Positions 36,201 to 49,230 of a stretch of 64,000 nucleotides of DNA are shown piece by piece. The stretch's first letter is position 1; each line of letters starts with the position of its first letter. A program made the translations under genes and the position numbers. Source of the DNA: Lanius collurio (Eukaryota > Chordata > Aves > Passeriformes > Laniidae); the NCBI GenBank assembly GCA_020086605.1, contig JACBWW010000017.1, forward strand, positions 4,442,504-4,506,503, read 5' to 3'. Under the pieces are notes generated by a model. The model was not told the DNA's origin, did not search any database, and was given only the letters and a program-made list of their open reading frames with translations.

Positions 36201-39200
36201 CAAAGGGCTTCATTTCTCTCCAGAGCCTGTAGAAAAAAATTTGCCCATAGTAGCAAAGAATGGCTTAGCTGGAAACACCACGCTCTAAAAAGGTCAGGGG
36301 GTTTCAGGAGCAGCCTGCAGCCACCTTGAAGAAGAAAACCTGGCTGGAGAGGAGACACCACCAGAGCTGCTGTTTTGCTCCTCCAGATTCCTATGAAGAT
36401 GCCCTGGTGGAACAGCACATACTGCCATTGGAAGCTCCTGTCACACCTCCTTCTAGCTGGAAATGGGACATGGTTCAACCCCTTCTGGGAAGCAGGAAGC
36501 TGGTGGCAGGCCACCCGGTCCCCACCCTGCTGAGCTGTCTTGCCCATGATGAGGAGCATTCACTTACAAGGTCATGGCTGAACTTCCCCTTATCCTTTAT
36601 TTTAATGCCTTAACTTAGTGGCTCTGCAGTGATACTACTGCCACTGCTTGCATTTCAATTACCATATGCATCAGTGGCACTTTTCTGACAATAAAATCAC
36701 ATTTTGTGAAATTATACAGGTGCTTTTATTTTCACCTATCAGAAAAAAAATGATGCTTTAAAAGAATTTATGAATCCCCCTAAGCAAATGCTATAAACCA
36801 GTTGCATAGGCAGTGAAGTTACAGAAGCCAGTGGAGCCAGGAATTTGAATAGCCCATGTAGTTAAAGGAAAGGGCTCACCATCTTTAAAATCCATGGAAG
36901 CATTCCAAATATGATTATTCTGCAATCCTGTTCACAATAAATCTTACAGGGTGACACTACATGCCCCTTCCCATTGATTGTATGGCCTGCACAAGCACTC
37001 TGAGCTACTAAGCCTGAAGTCCCTGCTGCAGATAATAACTTGGGCATTTCAGTCCCTTGAGCAGACACAAAAAAGTACTTACTAGCACAGTTGTCAATTT
37101 TGTGGAAATGTCCTGTGGGATTCTGTAAGTATCTCACCAACTGGCTGAGCTCTTTCCTTCGCTCGCACAGGTGTGGTTAAATCAAGGAGCAGTCAGTGCT
37201 AGCTGGAGGCAGGCAGGGCTCAGCTGCCTGGTGCCCGCCAGAAAGTATCCATGATCCACTGCTGGCTGCTGGATGCTCAGGAAAGGTTCCATCTCCCACC
37301 ACAGCAGAGGAGTCAGTCAGACCCCCAGAACTCAGAAGGGCAATCCTAATATGCCCGATTTTCACCATGCCACAGAAGCAAATCAACCTTTCTCAGTGGT
37401 GGAAAGGGGAATTTCTGACATTTTCAGGTCTTTGCTGGTTGCAGATCAGTTCACACCAATGTCAGTAATTCACCCCTGTGACTGAGCACCGCAGCACAGC
37501 CCGAAGGAGACTCACTGGAAGGCACCTGCTGGGAGGTCCAGCATGGCTCCTGGACCAGGGCACTGCTCCTGGCATCCTTCCTGGCATAGGGAGAGCCAGC
37601 TCTGCTCCTCTCTAGAGCAGCACAATGCCTGCATGTGATGCCAGTGACTCCCTGTCACTGTCACAGAGCACAGACACCAGTAAAGGAAACAGTTTCTCGC
37701 ATTCTGATCAAATTCCATAGCTCTGCTCATGGCTCTGCTCTGGTGGGATCTCGTGCCTGTGTTTTGTGTTGAAGTCACTTCTGTTTTGTAAAGAAGCTCA
37801 CTTGGTTTTCCTGCTCTGAATGAAGGACAGAGGTTGCATCCAGCAGTCTCAGTGACACTTTACCCAACCCTCATGGCAGTGCTGGCTATGAACCACATAT
37901 TAACAAGAAAGAGCAGCATAACAGAGTGTCAAGATTACAAAACAGGCTTTTCATGTTGGTTTCATTTTTATGGCTGCTTCTAATAACTCTTCTAGGAAAC
38001 AAAATTTCCCAATACTTCCTTTTTTGGTAAGACACAGTATGTGTGGTATTCTACCCCAAAGGTAAGAAAAGAATATTCTCTGGGTTTATTGTTTAAACTA
38101 AAACTATACTCCAGTTTGGGCTGTGCATCCCTCAACAGTGTTGTTCCACTCATGCATGTATTGATCAAAGATACCACGGACAATAGGAAAAGTAGGAGGG
38201 AGTGCTAGAACATAGAGCAGGCAGGGCTGCAGACAGGTGTTTAAATGAATTCACTGGATATGAAGAAACTTTTGCAGGATCTGAAAGCCAAAAGTCAAAC
38301 TTTGAACTATTCCTTCTGAATTTGCACTTTTACATGTACAGCACAGCTGAATTAGAGCCTGAAGATGTTAAAAATGCAGACACAGAATAACAAGGCTGGT
38401 TTTCTAGATCTTTTGATCCTACAACCTGTTTTCTCCAAGAGCAAGGTTTAGCTTCTACGAAAATAAAGATGACACAAATAAAAGTGCTTTCTGTTAGGAT
38501 AAGAAATCATCAAATACCAGTGCAAAAGTTCAAAACCTACTGAATTCCCAGTATGTAGAATTGATCCTGGCTACTCTCTGCTCTGGATGATTTCAGTGTC
38601 ACTGTTGTCCTGTCATTTATTTGAAGCCAAAACCATTATTTTTGGGAAGCAGGTAGGCTTTCAGACTCTCCAAAACCAGTTCAGTATAATCATGGGGTAG
38701 AATGTACTAACACTAAAATATTAATTCATACACAGACAAAAACATATATTTAGCTGCCTCTAGAGTTCTTGTGAACAACAGCAACACACAGAACAGAAGG
38801 CATTTCATCTTGCAAAGCCATCATGACACGAAAGAGGACATTCAAAGGCAATGGAGAAATCCTTTTGTCTAATGAAAACTGAATGGGAGGTACATTTTCT
38901 TACACTGTGGTCTCCTGTCCCAGATCTCCCTGTCTGAAACACTGTGCCAAAGCTCAAGCAGTAAATGTGTCTTTGCCAAAAGAAGCCTGCTGGAAACCAG
39001 AATAAATACAAGTGGAAACTGGAGTAGAGACTGGAGCCTCATCTCCTTTTGGATTTGCCTTGTTTCCCCACAGCTTTCCTTCTAACCAGTTCATTGGTCT
39101 TGATACGCAAAAGCAGATCCAGATAATTCTGGGCAGGGTGACATTAGGTTTTGAATACAGAAGAAAAGATAGGTCACAGTGCAGTCTTAATACAAAGACC

Positions 39201-42200
39201 CAAACTCCCCCAATCCTGTGAAACTGTATAAAAGTCTTAAGTACTCCTGAATAAGGAATTGGTTTTTTGCAGGCTTTTAGGTGATGGTCTTGTTCAAGTA
39301 ATCATTTTTAATTCATCAAAGGAAACATAGAAGATAGTTGAGGATATGACTTGCCCAGGCTTCTGCCATGGAACAGCAAAACTTAAAGGTGTGTTTTAAG
39401 GTGGTTTAACAAACACGGGTCTAAAAGGCTTGAGTACAGGGCAGCTTTGCCAAACAAGGTGTTTTGATGGTGTTGTGGGCTGGGTTCATGTTGTTCTCCA
39501 ACCACAAGTTCAAATCTCAATATTGCTTATATGCTGGAAGTTTGTGTAACTGACATTCCCAAACAGGCCATGGTAACTGTAGAAGAACATATGGATTTAA
39601 ATGCTGATGACTACAGCATAACCTAGACAATAAACCTATCAAGAAAAACAATGTGAAGAAACAGCTACAGACAATAAAAATAGAAACATTTCCTGTGTGA
39701 ATATTAAAAAATAATTACAGGCTAATAGCTAACAGAATTCTTGCTAGCCCAGGGAAGCTACTCCTTGAATGAAAATTCGTTACTTATGAACAGACTCGGG
39801 ATACCTTGCCCAAAACAGACTGCTCAAGTAATGTAGGTCCTTTTCATTTTTATCCATTCCCTTTGTCAGGCCTCAATGGAATTGTTTAAGTTGGACTTAG
39901 CACAGAAGCCACCAGCAGAAATGCACTGAGTGTGCTTCTTTTTTGGCAGGACTTGAGGTTGTCAACGCAGTGAAAGGATCTCAGCCACACAACCCAAGTT
40001 AAACTTGCCTCCTGCCAATCTGCCACATGCTAAAGTCCAGTAAATTGCTTAATTAACGTAACGAATGCAAACTGCACTCCAGTCTGCTGTATAGGTAGCT
40101 GGAAACACCCTCGTACACAAGCAATGATGCTCTGTCCTTTAACAGTGTGGCCTACATTTATCTGTTCCTAAGAGCTCCTATGTGCACACCTCTTGTAAAT
40201 TTTTCTATTCCATTGTGCAGAAAGTATTTCTGGCTAACTATTCTGGTAGCCTCATTTATATTCCCTATTTCTAGAAAGGCTCATGCATATGTTTAATGCA
40301 TGAATAGTTCCAGGGAAGTCAACGGGAAAATTTATACCTTTAAAGTTAAGGGTGTGCATACATCTTTACAAAGTGAAAATGGACTTTTCATCTACACCTC
40401 AAGGTTTCCTCCAGCTGTGTCTGCCAGAACATACATAACTGAACCAGACTTCCAACACTAATCCATTATTCCTCCACCTAGGAACTTAAAATCCATGATT
40501 AACTCTATGATGATTATATATGGCTCTCTTCCTTTTTCCTACTTCTTGCCCAAATTACTCAGAACATGGGGCATGAAAAAATACTGTGGTGTAGGAAAGC
40601 ACATGCAGAGGCAGAGCCAGGTGGTGGTGGCTGGAGAAGGACATCAGGCCATACTGACAGTGGCTGTTGTCTCACGTTGTGATTCCGAAGCCTGTAGAGG
40701 TATCCACAGGCTCACAGCCCAGTCCTGTTCCCAGCCTGTGATGACTGGCACTCACTTCCACCTTGTTCTGGATCAAAATCCACAAACTAAACATCTTCTG
40801 TCCCCATTCCCCTGTACTCTCCATGCCCCAGTGACTTGGAGCCTTTTCCCACCAAAAACACCAGTCATGGTGTTCATGGCATAGGACCACACTGGTATTT
40901 TTGGAATATATGTTGCACTCAGGAAAAAATCCAACAAAGTGTATTAATCTGTGTTGCAGGAAAAAAAAAGTAGCTGCATTTTTCCTATCTCAGTTTATTT
41001 TCCTCTACTACAAGGACAGGCCAGTCAAAGACCCCAAGGAGTAGAAAAGTGTGCTCAGTAGAAAAGCACAACTCTTGCCTATATAATGTTAAACTATCAA
41101 GTAGAAACTACATTTTTTGTTTTGTGATTGCATTCCCTCCCACTCTCACACAAGCCAAGAGGAGTCTCTTGCATTTACAGCCAGAAAATGGGAGACAAGC
41201 ACTGGGCTGGTCTTGGCTCAGCTGGGTTTTTTGTTTGTGTTGGACACACGATGACACTCCCCTCTTCAGATCCAAGGTCTTAAAAGCAATTTGTTTTCAT
41301 TTAAAAACAGAAAAGCTGTGCTTTCTTACCAGCACATGCGCTGGGGAAGGCTGACAAAGCAGCTGCCTGTCCTTGTGCCTCAGCAGAGGAGCCGTAGCTC
41401 CCATGGCTCCCACCCAAATCTCGGGCACGTCAGAAAAGCATAACCACAAACTTTCCAACCTTCTGCGATCAAGCCAGCAATATTCCCGGTTTGGCAACTG
41501 CAGCTCCCAGCTGTCAGCCTTACTGGGCTGTGTCAGAGCCACGTGGACACGGGGAGCTTCTTGCACAGCTTGACTTGCAAGACCGGTGTCTCAATCTGTC
41601 ATGCTCATATAATAAATCAATTTGTTTCCTTTAACTAGGGGTTAGTCAGCAAACCCTCACTCATGCTTTTCTCGTACAGTAAGTCCCATTTCCCTGTAGG
41701 ATTTGTGTGAATGTGGCCTTACCTTTGCTTTAAGAGAAGCAGTGAAATGAGGTTGGTTTTCCTGCGATACCCATTCTCTTGTGATTCTCCCCCAAGCAAT
41801 CAACACCTGATTTTTCTACCCTTGATGAAGAGCTATTGGACACATGGTCTACCCTGTGTCCTGTACACCATGGTGTAGGGAAGGAATGTTGTCCTCCTAG
41901 CCAGGCTGACCTGGATGTGATGTGGCAGAGCAGCAGAGCTGCATTTCACCCACAGCCCCATGGCCACCCGTCATCCATGTGCAGGGGCGTGTGGAGGCTT
42001 TTTGTTCAGGAACAGTCTGGGGTGCTTTCCCACTGAGCCTGGGGAGATCCTGTCTGTCCTTCTGGACAAACAGGTTGTTGTGTTAAGCAGCAGAGGCCTA
42101 TCAGTGATGGCATCTCTCAGTCTGCCCCAGCAGGGCTGCGTGGGAGGGCTGGTTACCAGCACCAGCAAAGGTGGCTCCTTGTAGCCCCCTTGGTCCCTCT

Positions 42201-45200
42201 GGCCCCGCTTGAACCCTGCTTGAACTCAGGCTCAGGCGAGAGATTTTGCACATGGTTCAGAGCAGAGCTTGGAGCAAGAGGACAGTGTCAGCAGCAGATC
42301 CCTCGGCACTGCTCCTCCCCAGCTCTGGCTGATGGACTGCAAAATCTCCAGCCCATGTGCTCAGCCTGCCTCGTCCAGCTGTGGGAGGAATTTCAGCTGT
42401 GGAATAATTTCTCAGAGGAAGTGTCTATCCATGAATTAATGTCTCTAAGAACTAATTATTGGGTAAACTGTATAAACAGTCCCTGAAGTGCCTCTTCAGT
42501 ACTCAGCTTTTGGGCTTCAAAACAGACAGAGCAGGCAAGAGGATTTTCAAAGGATGCTCTGTCTGGGTAAGCGATGATGTAGGTGACTCAGTGGTTTTCC
42601 CTCTCCCAGCCTAAAAAAGACAGAAGGGTCCCTAGTGGTCATTTGGAGTGAAAATTTATAGCTTATTAGTTAAAAAAAAGAAGAGAAAAAAGCCACTTCT
42701 AGGCCAGATCATAGATTTTAGGCTGCCATCCAATGTCAGAAAATGTTCCCCTCCCAGCAGGGGATCCAGGCTAAAAGGTCATTTAATACTTTCTGGTTTA
42801 TTTTCTTTTTGGAATAACTGCCTTAAATGATTGGTTTTGGCCTGAGAAACTGTTTGCTTACCTGGCACCTGAACTTCAGTGATAAACTTTAATGTCCTCC
42901 TCTGAGTATTCCCATAGCACACAATGAAGGCTTCATGCAGTCCCACTAGCTATAAATCTGACCTTTCTTAAAAAAAAATCTAAATCAGATGTTGTTCATT
43001 ATCTCTTCCAACTCCTATCTATCCGTGAACATCCAAAAGTTTTAAAAGCCTTTCTTAAGCAGGTCTCCTCCACTCCATTGATGGAATATCCTTTAATATT
43101 TTATAGCTCTGACTTGCACTTCTAAAAGTACTAATTAATCTCACTAGATAAAAACTGGCACAAAATGGCACAAGTGAGAATAGCTCCATCCTTCCTCACA
43201 GCAATTGTGTGCCAGTTCATCTTGGAGCATGTAATGATTTACTGTAATAGTTTTAGGCCCGTAATGGGGCCAATAACTGGCATCTGGAAGCTGTGAGGCT
43301 CTTTCCCAATGGATGCCATTCACATATAGTTATTTAATTAATTAACAGCTCCACTACCATAAGCCAGTGAAGAGTCCATTAAAGTTGTTTTTTTTTTTTT
43401 TTTAAGTATCTTCCAAAGTAAGAACATATGCTGCACACTGCTTTTCCCTCGGAGAGTGCTTAATGTTGCAACCTGTTTATCTTATGACTGATTTTCAAAT
43501 TCCACCTTAACCAGCTGCTTTTTGCTCGACTTTGGGATTCAGCAGAGACTGAACTGCAGAGCGCTCAGCAGGAGCAGTGGAATAACATTCTACCTGCATG
43601 TGCTCATTCCTGAGCAAGGTGCCAAACCCCTGCAATGGCTGCCTGGCTGCCTCTGTGCTCTTCCCAGACTGTACATGTGATGCACTTTCACTTGCCCATT
43701 TCTCTGCTGAAGGAAAAAAAAAAGGAGGAAAAAAGATCAAGGTGTGGAGTTTATTTGGAATAAGCAAAATATCAGTGGGAAAATGAACCCCAGCAGATAT
43801 TGGAGGGAGTTGGTCAAGTTTGTAAAATGCATTTGAGAGCTCAGTCCCATGTGAAATGTGGAAAAGCCATCAGGGGCCATAAAGCCAGCAGGGATGGGTT
43901 TGGTCTGGTGACAGTGCCAAAGGATTTTACTTCCCAAATGAGGATTCCTATTCCTGAGGTGCAGTTAAATGCAAACCACATCCTAATGGGTGCTGGCCTG
44001 CAGTGGGGAGAAGGGCTCGTCCATAAGCCTCCCTCCTGCAGGGAGGTGAAGTAGGAGATAAGTGCAGCTTCCCCTGGCACTGCCTGGGCATGGGCACATG
44101 CAATGTGTGGCTCCAGCCTGGTGCCACGCAGCACACGGGATCTGAGGAGCTGCCCCAGAAGGATGTGGTAGACATGAAATTGGAGAAGCTCTGACAGGAC
44201 AGGAATGTCATTTAACAATGACTGTCTAAAGTGAGCCCTGCTAACGTGGCAGGGCACAGCGTGAGCTCCCTGGTACTGGATCATGGATATATAGGACATG
44301 TCAAAAGTTACATAATCCCTGATGCAGAATCCTTTTCCCTGGCTGTAATGTGTCGTTCCTCCTGCTCTCGCTCTCACTGGTCTGCAGCACAGCCTTCTGC
44401 CTGCAGGGCTTTTACTGGGGTGTGCTGCAAGGCTTGGGAAAAACAGCAGTGCCCTGGAGCAGCTGTCACCCAGAGCCCTTCAGCCGGTGCCCCATCCCTG
44501 GGATCCACCATGGATCATCCAAGGGCTGCCAGAAACCCAGGGGAAGCCAAGAGGAGCTGGGTTTGATACCCTTATGAGAGATGTCAGATTTGCTCTGCCC
44601 AGATGTCAGGTGTGGACAGTGAAGAGCCAATCTTTTTAACTGTGACTCCCTAGGTAGAGCCTGAGGCCTGACAAGCCTGAAAGTTCATCACCCAGCTCAC
44701 TTCCAAGTCCATTGGGGTTCTGAAACTGCTCTTCAGCCTAAACCTCCTGAAGCATCCAGTCTGTCCAGGCTTCTGGGTCATGGCAAGACCTCCTGGCAGG
44801 TCTTCCTCCTCCCAGAAGGTAACAGCAGCTGCTGCTGCCTCACAGAGCAGGGGCTGCACAGGAGGTGGTTCCCACTTTCAGTTGCTTAATGGTCAAAGCA
44901 CTCTCCAGGAAGCAGCACGTGGACCAAGTTCTTTCTCCTGTTAAAGGACATTCAAACATGCATCTCCCACTTTCCTCAGCAGTACCTCAGTCCCTGAGAT
45001 AATGCACTCACCCCCTGGGATAAAGCACTCTCAGCTGGAGGAAGAAGGGACACTGCATTCACTAATGCTTGTGTCCATGTGACCTGTAATCTGCACAAAC
45101 TCCATCAGCAGTCCCTGAAGCAGAGGCCAGAGCTCAGGATCTCTCCTGCCAGGAGACTGCCATAATCAATAGGCCATGCAAGGTCACCTCAGTTAACTTC

Positions 45201-46098
45201 ACCAGTATCCAGGTACCTACATGTCTCCTATAGGCAGAAGGGAAACAGGCATTTCCTGTCCTGAGACAAATATCTTTCTTGAGTTCCTTTTCCTCTCCAC
45301 TGACTGTACGTGGAGCCTGGGGTGACTAACACAGTCTTTGAAGTCCAGTTGTTCAGTATCTACATCAAGAATGATGAGTCCTCTCTCTCCTCCCCCCACC
45401 TCTTTCCTGGCTTCACTTTCTATCCCAGTAAACCTTTCATGTTGCCACAGCTCTAACAGGAAGACCTGGGAGCACAGTTATCCTGATCCCCTGCAGAACT
45501 ACCAAGAGTTAGCGGCTGGAAGCCTCACCATGGAGCTGTGGGCTCAAACCATCTCCAGGAGTTCTCCTCTGACCCAGCAAGCCCCCAGCAGAGGAGATTC
45601 CTAACATATATCTTCCTTTCTCAGTTTATTTTAATAGACAAGACTGACCATTTCTTGATTCTGCACAACAGATGCTGTAGACACCTATATTCTGCAAAGA
45701 ACTGTAAAAAATATTCATTAATATGGTAATTAATACCCCATGGGTGCTTTCTACTTTTGTAGAAAGCAAAGCAACTATAACCTAGTTTGACTGGCTGTTC
45801 TGTTTTACTGGTTTGTCCTTCTACAATACTTCAATTAATATCCTCTTTAAATGTGATTTAGGCTTAATATTACTTATCTTCAATATATTAGAAGCATCCC
45901 ACATGACTTCAGCTTTCTTGATTAGTGTTAATTTACAGATAAATTACCTCAAGGTGCAATGAAGGTTAAGCACATATACTGGGAATTTAAAGTAAAACAC
46001 GTCTGACAAATTTTGCAACTAAAGTAAAACCCTGCAGCAGAAAATCCAAAGCGCTCATTCCTGAAGTTACACTTAAAATCCAAATCAATTAATATTAG
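33201..46098. other. Intergenic downstream of XRCC2, no gene seen
   Basis: About 13 kb without a recognisable exon. It contains a T16 run at 43388-43403 and a 10-bp perfect hairpin at 45745-45768. The longest open frame (minus strand, 43841-44377, 178 codons) resembles no family I know. In the mammalian gene order KMT2C lies on this side, but none of its PHD, FYR or SET sequence, nor a CpG-island first exon, is visible. Confidence 0.6.
45745..45768. repeat. Short perfect hairpin
   Basis: TGCTTTCTAC and GTAGAAAGCA are exact reverse complements around a TTTT loop. The stem is only 10 bp and the pairing does not extend outward. Confidence 0.7.
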
Positions 46099-46310
46099 AA
46101 TCATAGAATCATAGAAAGGCTTGGATTGGGAGGGTCCTGAGAGATCACCTCATTCCAACTCCCCTGCCATGGGCAGGGACATCTTCCAGGCGCTCCAAGC
46201 TCCATCCAGCCTGGCCATGAACAGTTCCAGGAAACAGGCATCAACAACTTCTTTGGGCAACCTGTTCCAGTACCTCACCACCCTCAAAGGAGCAAATCTG
46301 TTTATTCTCT
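46099..46310 (-). mobile_element. CR1 LINE 3' end, reverse orientation
   Basis: The plus strand begins with GAATCATAGAATCATAGA, the reverse complement of the CR1 terminal 8-bp repeat. It continues with 'CATTCCAACTCCCCTGCC', 'ATGGGCAGGGACATCTTCC', 'CATCCAGCCTGGCC' and 'GGGCAACCTGTTCCAGTACC'. It is the least diverged CR1 copy in the window and so probably the youngest. It keeps about 210 bp of the element's 3' end and stops near 46310. Confidence 0.95.
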
Positions 46311-47169
46311 GGTAGCGTTTACTTCATGACAAAAACACACATTCTATCGTAAGCCTCAAGAAAACATTTTGACCAGCTCCAGCCATAGATTTTGACGCCT
46401 GCGAGGTCATAGGCAAGTCCGAAGACCCAGCGTGAGGCCCTTGTGTACTGACTTCCTCCCTCCATATCTCGTCTCTAGACCAACCTTCCATTTCTTTTCT
46501 AGGTTTGCAAACACATCAGACAGAACTTCTGAAAATATTCAGAGGTTCATTGCTTCTGTGATGTGGAAGAAAACCCAATTCACAGCCTGAGAACTCCCTG
46601 GGATGGAAACAGGATGGTGTGATTTTCTGTTTCCAGGAGTGTTGCTGGAGGATCAAGGAGTATCATTAAAGCACATGACAGAACTTTCCCTGGACATATG
46701 TTGTATAATGTAAAAACACTCAAAGGATTAACAGCAATCGGGGATATATCTCTGGCTGTGCACACACCAAAGGGATTAGAGATGTAGCATATGAACCTGC
46801 AAGGAAAAAATACAGTGGGGCCAGAAATGGAATCATAAGAGAAAGGTTATTCCTGCATTTGTAAAATTTTATACAGATCCTTGTAGTCCACAATGGCTTA
46901 TTTGAATTGCAGGAATGTATAGAAAAAGAGATCAGTCACAAGCTGCTGGGGTTTGTACACGTTGCTCATGAAGGAGAGTGTCTGCCCTGGAGCTTGCAGA
47001 CCAAGAGCTGTTCCTTGCAAGTGCATCCACATGGTTGGACTCTCGACGTGTGTAAACCCAGTCCCAGGCATTAGCCCAGAAGAAACATCTTTATTCTTTC
47101 GATGCTCATTATTAAAATAAAACACCCTTGTGAGTTTTAACAAGACCTGTTCACTCCCTGCCTGGCTTT
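46311..47169. other. Spacer between two CR1 copies
   Basis: About 860 bp of unremarkable sequence with no gene, simple repeat or recognisable element. Confidence 0.55.
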
Positions 47170-47575
47170 ACTGCATCACCCTCTAATCTAGAAAGTTTTT
47201 CCTAATGTCAAATCTAAATTTTATTAGCTGCAAATAAAGCTGGTTCCTTCTTTCCCTATCCTCCAGCGAGCATGGGGAAAAGATTTATCACCATCCTCCT
47301 TACAATAAACTGTAACATATTGCAAGATTTTTATCACAGCTCTTCTTTAGACTCTGCTGTTCCCAGACTAAACAAACAATCCTTTCAACATTTCCTCCTA
47401 GGTTGTTCCTTCTATGCCTCTGATATTTCTAATGTCTCTCTCCTGGACTCTCTCCAGTTTGTCTACATTTTTCTTTACAGCGCAGTACCCAAAACTGGAC
47501 ACTTACTCCAGCTGAGGCCTCACCGGTGCCAAGTGGAGTAGAATAATTATCTCCTATGTCTTAGGTTGCAGTCAC
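47170..47575 (-). mobile_element. Older CR1 LINE fragment, reverse orientation
   Basis: On the plus strand it shows 'AAAGTTTTTCCTAATGTC', 'CTGGACTCTCTCCAGTTTG', 'CCCAAAACTGGACAC' and 'CTCCAGCTGAGGCCTCACC', in the order of a reverse-complemented CR1 located 5' of its 3' UTR. It is more diverged than the copy at 46.1 kb. The two could be separate insertions, or one element split by sequence loss and gain; the divergence difference favours two. Confidence 0.85.
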
Positions 47576-47591
47576 ACATCCTGTTCTGCCT

Positions 47592-47640
47592 GCAGCTGAG
47601 CTGGGTGAAAAGAAATAAACTTTTCACCCACTCCAGCTGC
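47592..47640. repeat. Hairpin around AAATAAA
   Basis: TGGGTGAAAAG (47602-47612) pairs perfectly with CTTTTCACCCA (47620-47630) around the loop AAATAAA. Outer arms GCAGCTG (47592-47598) and CAGCTGC (47634-47640) pair across a 3-nt internal loop. In all 18 of 21 arm positions match. Origin unknown. Confidence 0.75.
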
Positions 47641-47840
47641 TTATCACCACCCCTCAGCTGCAGGCTCTCCCCCTCCCAGGTCAGCAGCGTAACTGCCGGG
47701 GGATTGCTCCAAACACAATCTGGGGGAACAGTCCAGGTTAGAGGCAATCATTCAAATAACAGGGCTTTCCTGATCACCAGTTCAACAGGCCCAGGTAAGG
47801 CTGAGGATAAACAGGTATGAAAAAGCTGAAACCTGAGGTT

Positions 47841-47881
47841 TGCTGTCCATTACCTGATGAGCAACAGGGTAATGGACAGCA
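47841..47881. repeat. 14-bp perfect hairpin
   Basis: TGCTGTCCATTACC (47841-47854) and GGTAATGGACAGCA (47868-47881) are exact reverse complements with a 13-nt loop. It is the second structured palindrome within 250 bp. Confidence 0.8.
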
Positions 47882-49154
47882 GCTTTCCCAGCTGGAGGAA
47901 TTGCAGGCAGGATAGGAAACCTGATATTGTCCTTACCCACAGTCTGTTGTCTCCTCTGCCCCTCAGTCCCTCCTGATGCTGCTGCCCAGCTGAGAAATCT
48001 TCTTTTTGTATTTCTCCTCCCAGAGTGCTGTAGCTTGCACTTCATCATCAGGCACATTGTCCCTCATTATCCCTCATTATCAATGCCCTTCTAAACTCAG
48101 ATTTTGTTGTCCTAAGACCACCCCAAACAGTTCTCTTGTTCTCACACCCGAGGTGGTTAGGAAAAGGACAGAGAGGAGAACAGTGAGGTCTGGCTGAAAA
48201 GCTGTCCTGGTGTGGCAGCAATTCCTTCATAGCCATCACCTACAAGTCCTCATCCGCTCCTGCACCACCTCAGAGTCCCAGAGTTTTGTGTCTGCTCACA
48301 GTCCAGCACTGAACAGGGTCATAAAGCTCACCAGTGTCACTGTGAAAATTCCTGTTGCTTTCGTCCACTTGCTCTGCCTGCAGAGAACACTTGGCAGGAC
48401 CCCATATGGGCTTTTCCCACTGCCAGGAGAAATACATCCAGACCAAGTAGAAATACTGCACTGATTAGACTGGAGATGAGTCTTTCAGATTTTCTACTCC
48501 TCTGCAAAACAGTGTTTTGTGCTCTGAAGAATGAAGACTTGGGAAAACAACAATCCTGTGAGGTCTAAGGGCATTTCTATACCAGGACCACCAGCCACAG
48601 TGAGAACATTTGGTTACATCGTGACCCTGTGGGACTCCCTCCCACAGCTGACTTTTCCTTCTGCTGTTTACACAGTTGGACCCATTCTGCTTTATTGCCT
48701 TCAGCTCTGGGCATACCTTCATCCCACCCTTTGCTTAGCCATTCATTCTGTCCCTGTCCATCCTCATTCCTTTTTTTCATCTCCTCACCTATTTTCCATC
48801 TCCTTCCATTGAAACTTCCCTCCAACAGCTTCCTTGTTTTCTCAGGCTCCCTTGTGCCACCTCTCCATTCTCCTGGCCCCACCATGGCCCCCAGTAGCCG
48901 CAGGCAGGCTCTGCCCTGCCTGGGCACAGCTGTGGCGACTGTTCATGCCACAAATCCCCTCTTTTCTCAGGCTCTGTGGGAGCTGAGGGTTGGGTACTGC
49001 AAGCTCATGGCAGGCTGAAGTAATAGGAGTAGAGATGAGGTGAAGTTCTTGTTCTGTCTTGAACACAGACTGCCAATCACGCCATAATAGATGGTGGTTC
49101 TAGGCAGGGAACAGCTTTTCAGCCCACCAAAATTACACCATTAAATGGAATTTC
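47882..49154. other. Intergenic with a pyrimidine-rich stretch
   Basis: No gene. Roughly 48711-48870 is strongly C+T-rich on the plus strand, which makes long but low-complexity open frames on both strands. A tandem CCCTCATTAT pair lies near 48060-48080. Confidence 0.6.
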
Positions 49155-49230
49155 CTCTATGGGCTAATCAGGATTTGAACCCATTTCTCTGGAGATAAAA
49201 GGCACAGCTCAATCTCCTGGTTTGCGAGGT
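49155..49230 (-). repeat. tRNA-promoter-like sequence, possible SINE relic
   Basis: The minus strand contains GGTTCAAATCC (plus-strand 49171-49181), a full match to the pol III B-box GGTTCRANTCC. It sits in the frame ATGGGTTCAAATCCTGATTA, typical of MIR- or CORE-SINE-like heads. No clean A-box or cloverleaf is present, so it is not an intact tRNA gene. Chance cannot be excluded for one 11-bp motif. Confidence 0.35.

Noticed and set aside
43841..44377. 178-codon minus-strand frame
   Set aside because: No recognisable domain or family, no splice-site or promoter context, and overlapping frames on the other strand. It is consistent with chance in moderately GC-rich DNA.
47853..47862. TGATGA in a hairpin loop as a C/D snoRNA C-box
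   Set aside because: There is no paired D-box with a terminal stem at suitable spacing, and the hairpin would occlude the motif.
48531..49018. Overlapping frames of 93-129 codons around the pyrimidine-rich tract
   Set aside because: Stops are depleted because of the C/T bias; the peptides are low-complexity Ser/Leu/Pro or Glu/Arg/Lys on the opposite strands.
49155..49230. Intact tRNA gene on the minus strand
   Set aside because: A B-box-like T-arm is present, but no A-box, acceptor stem or anticodon arm can be built.
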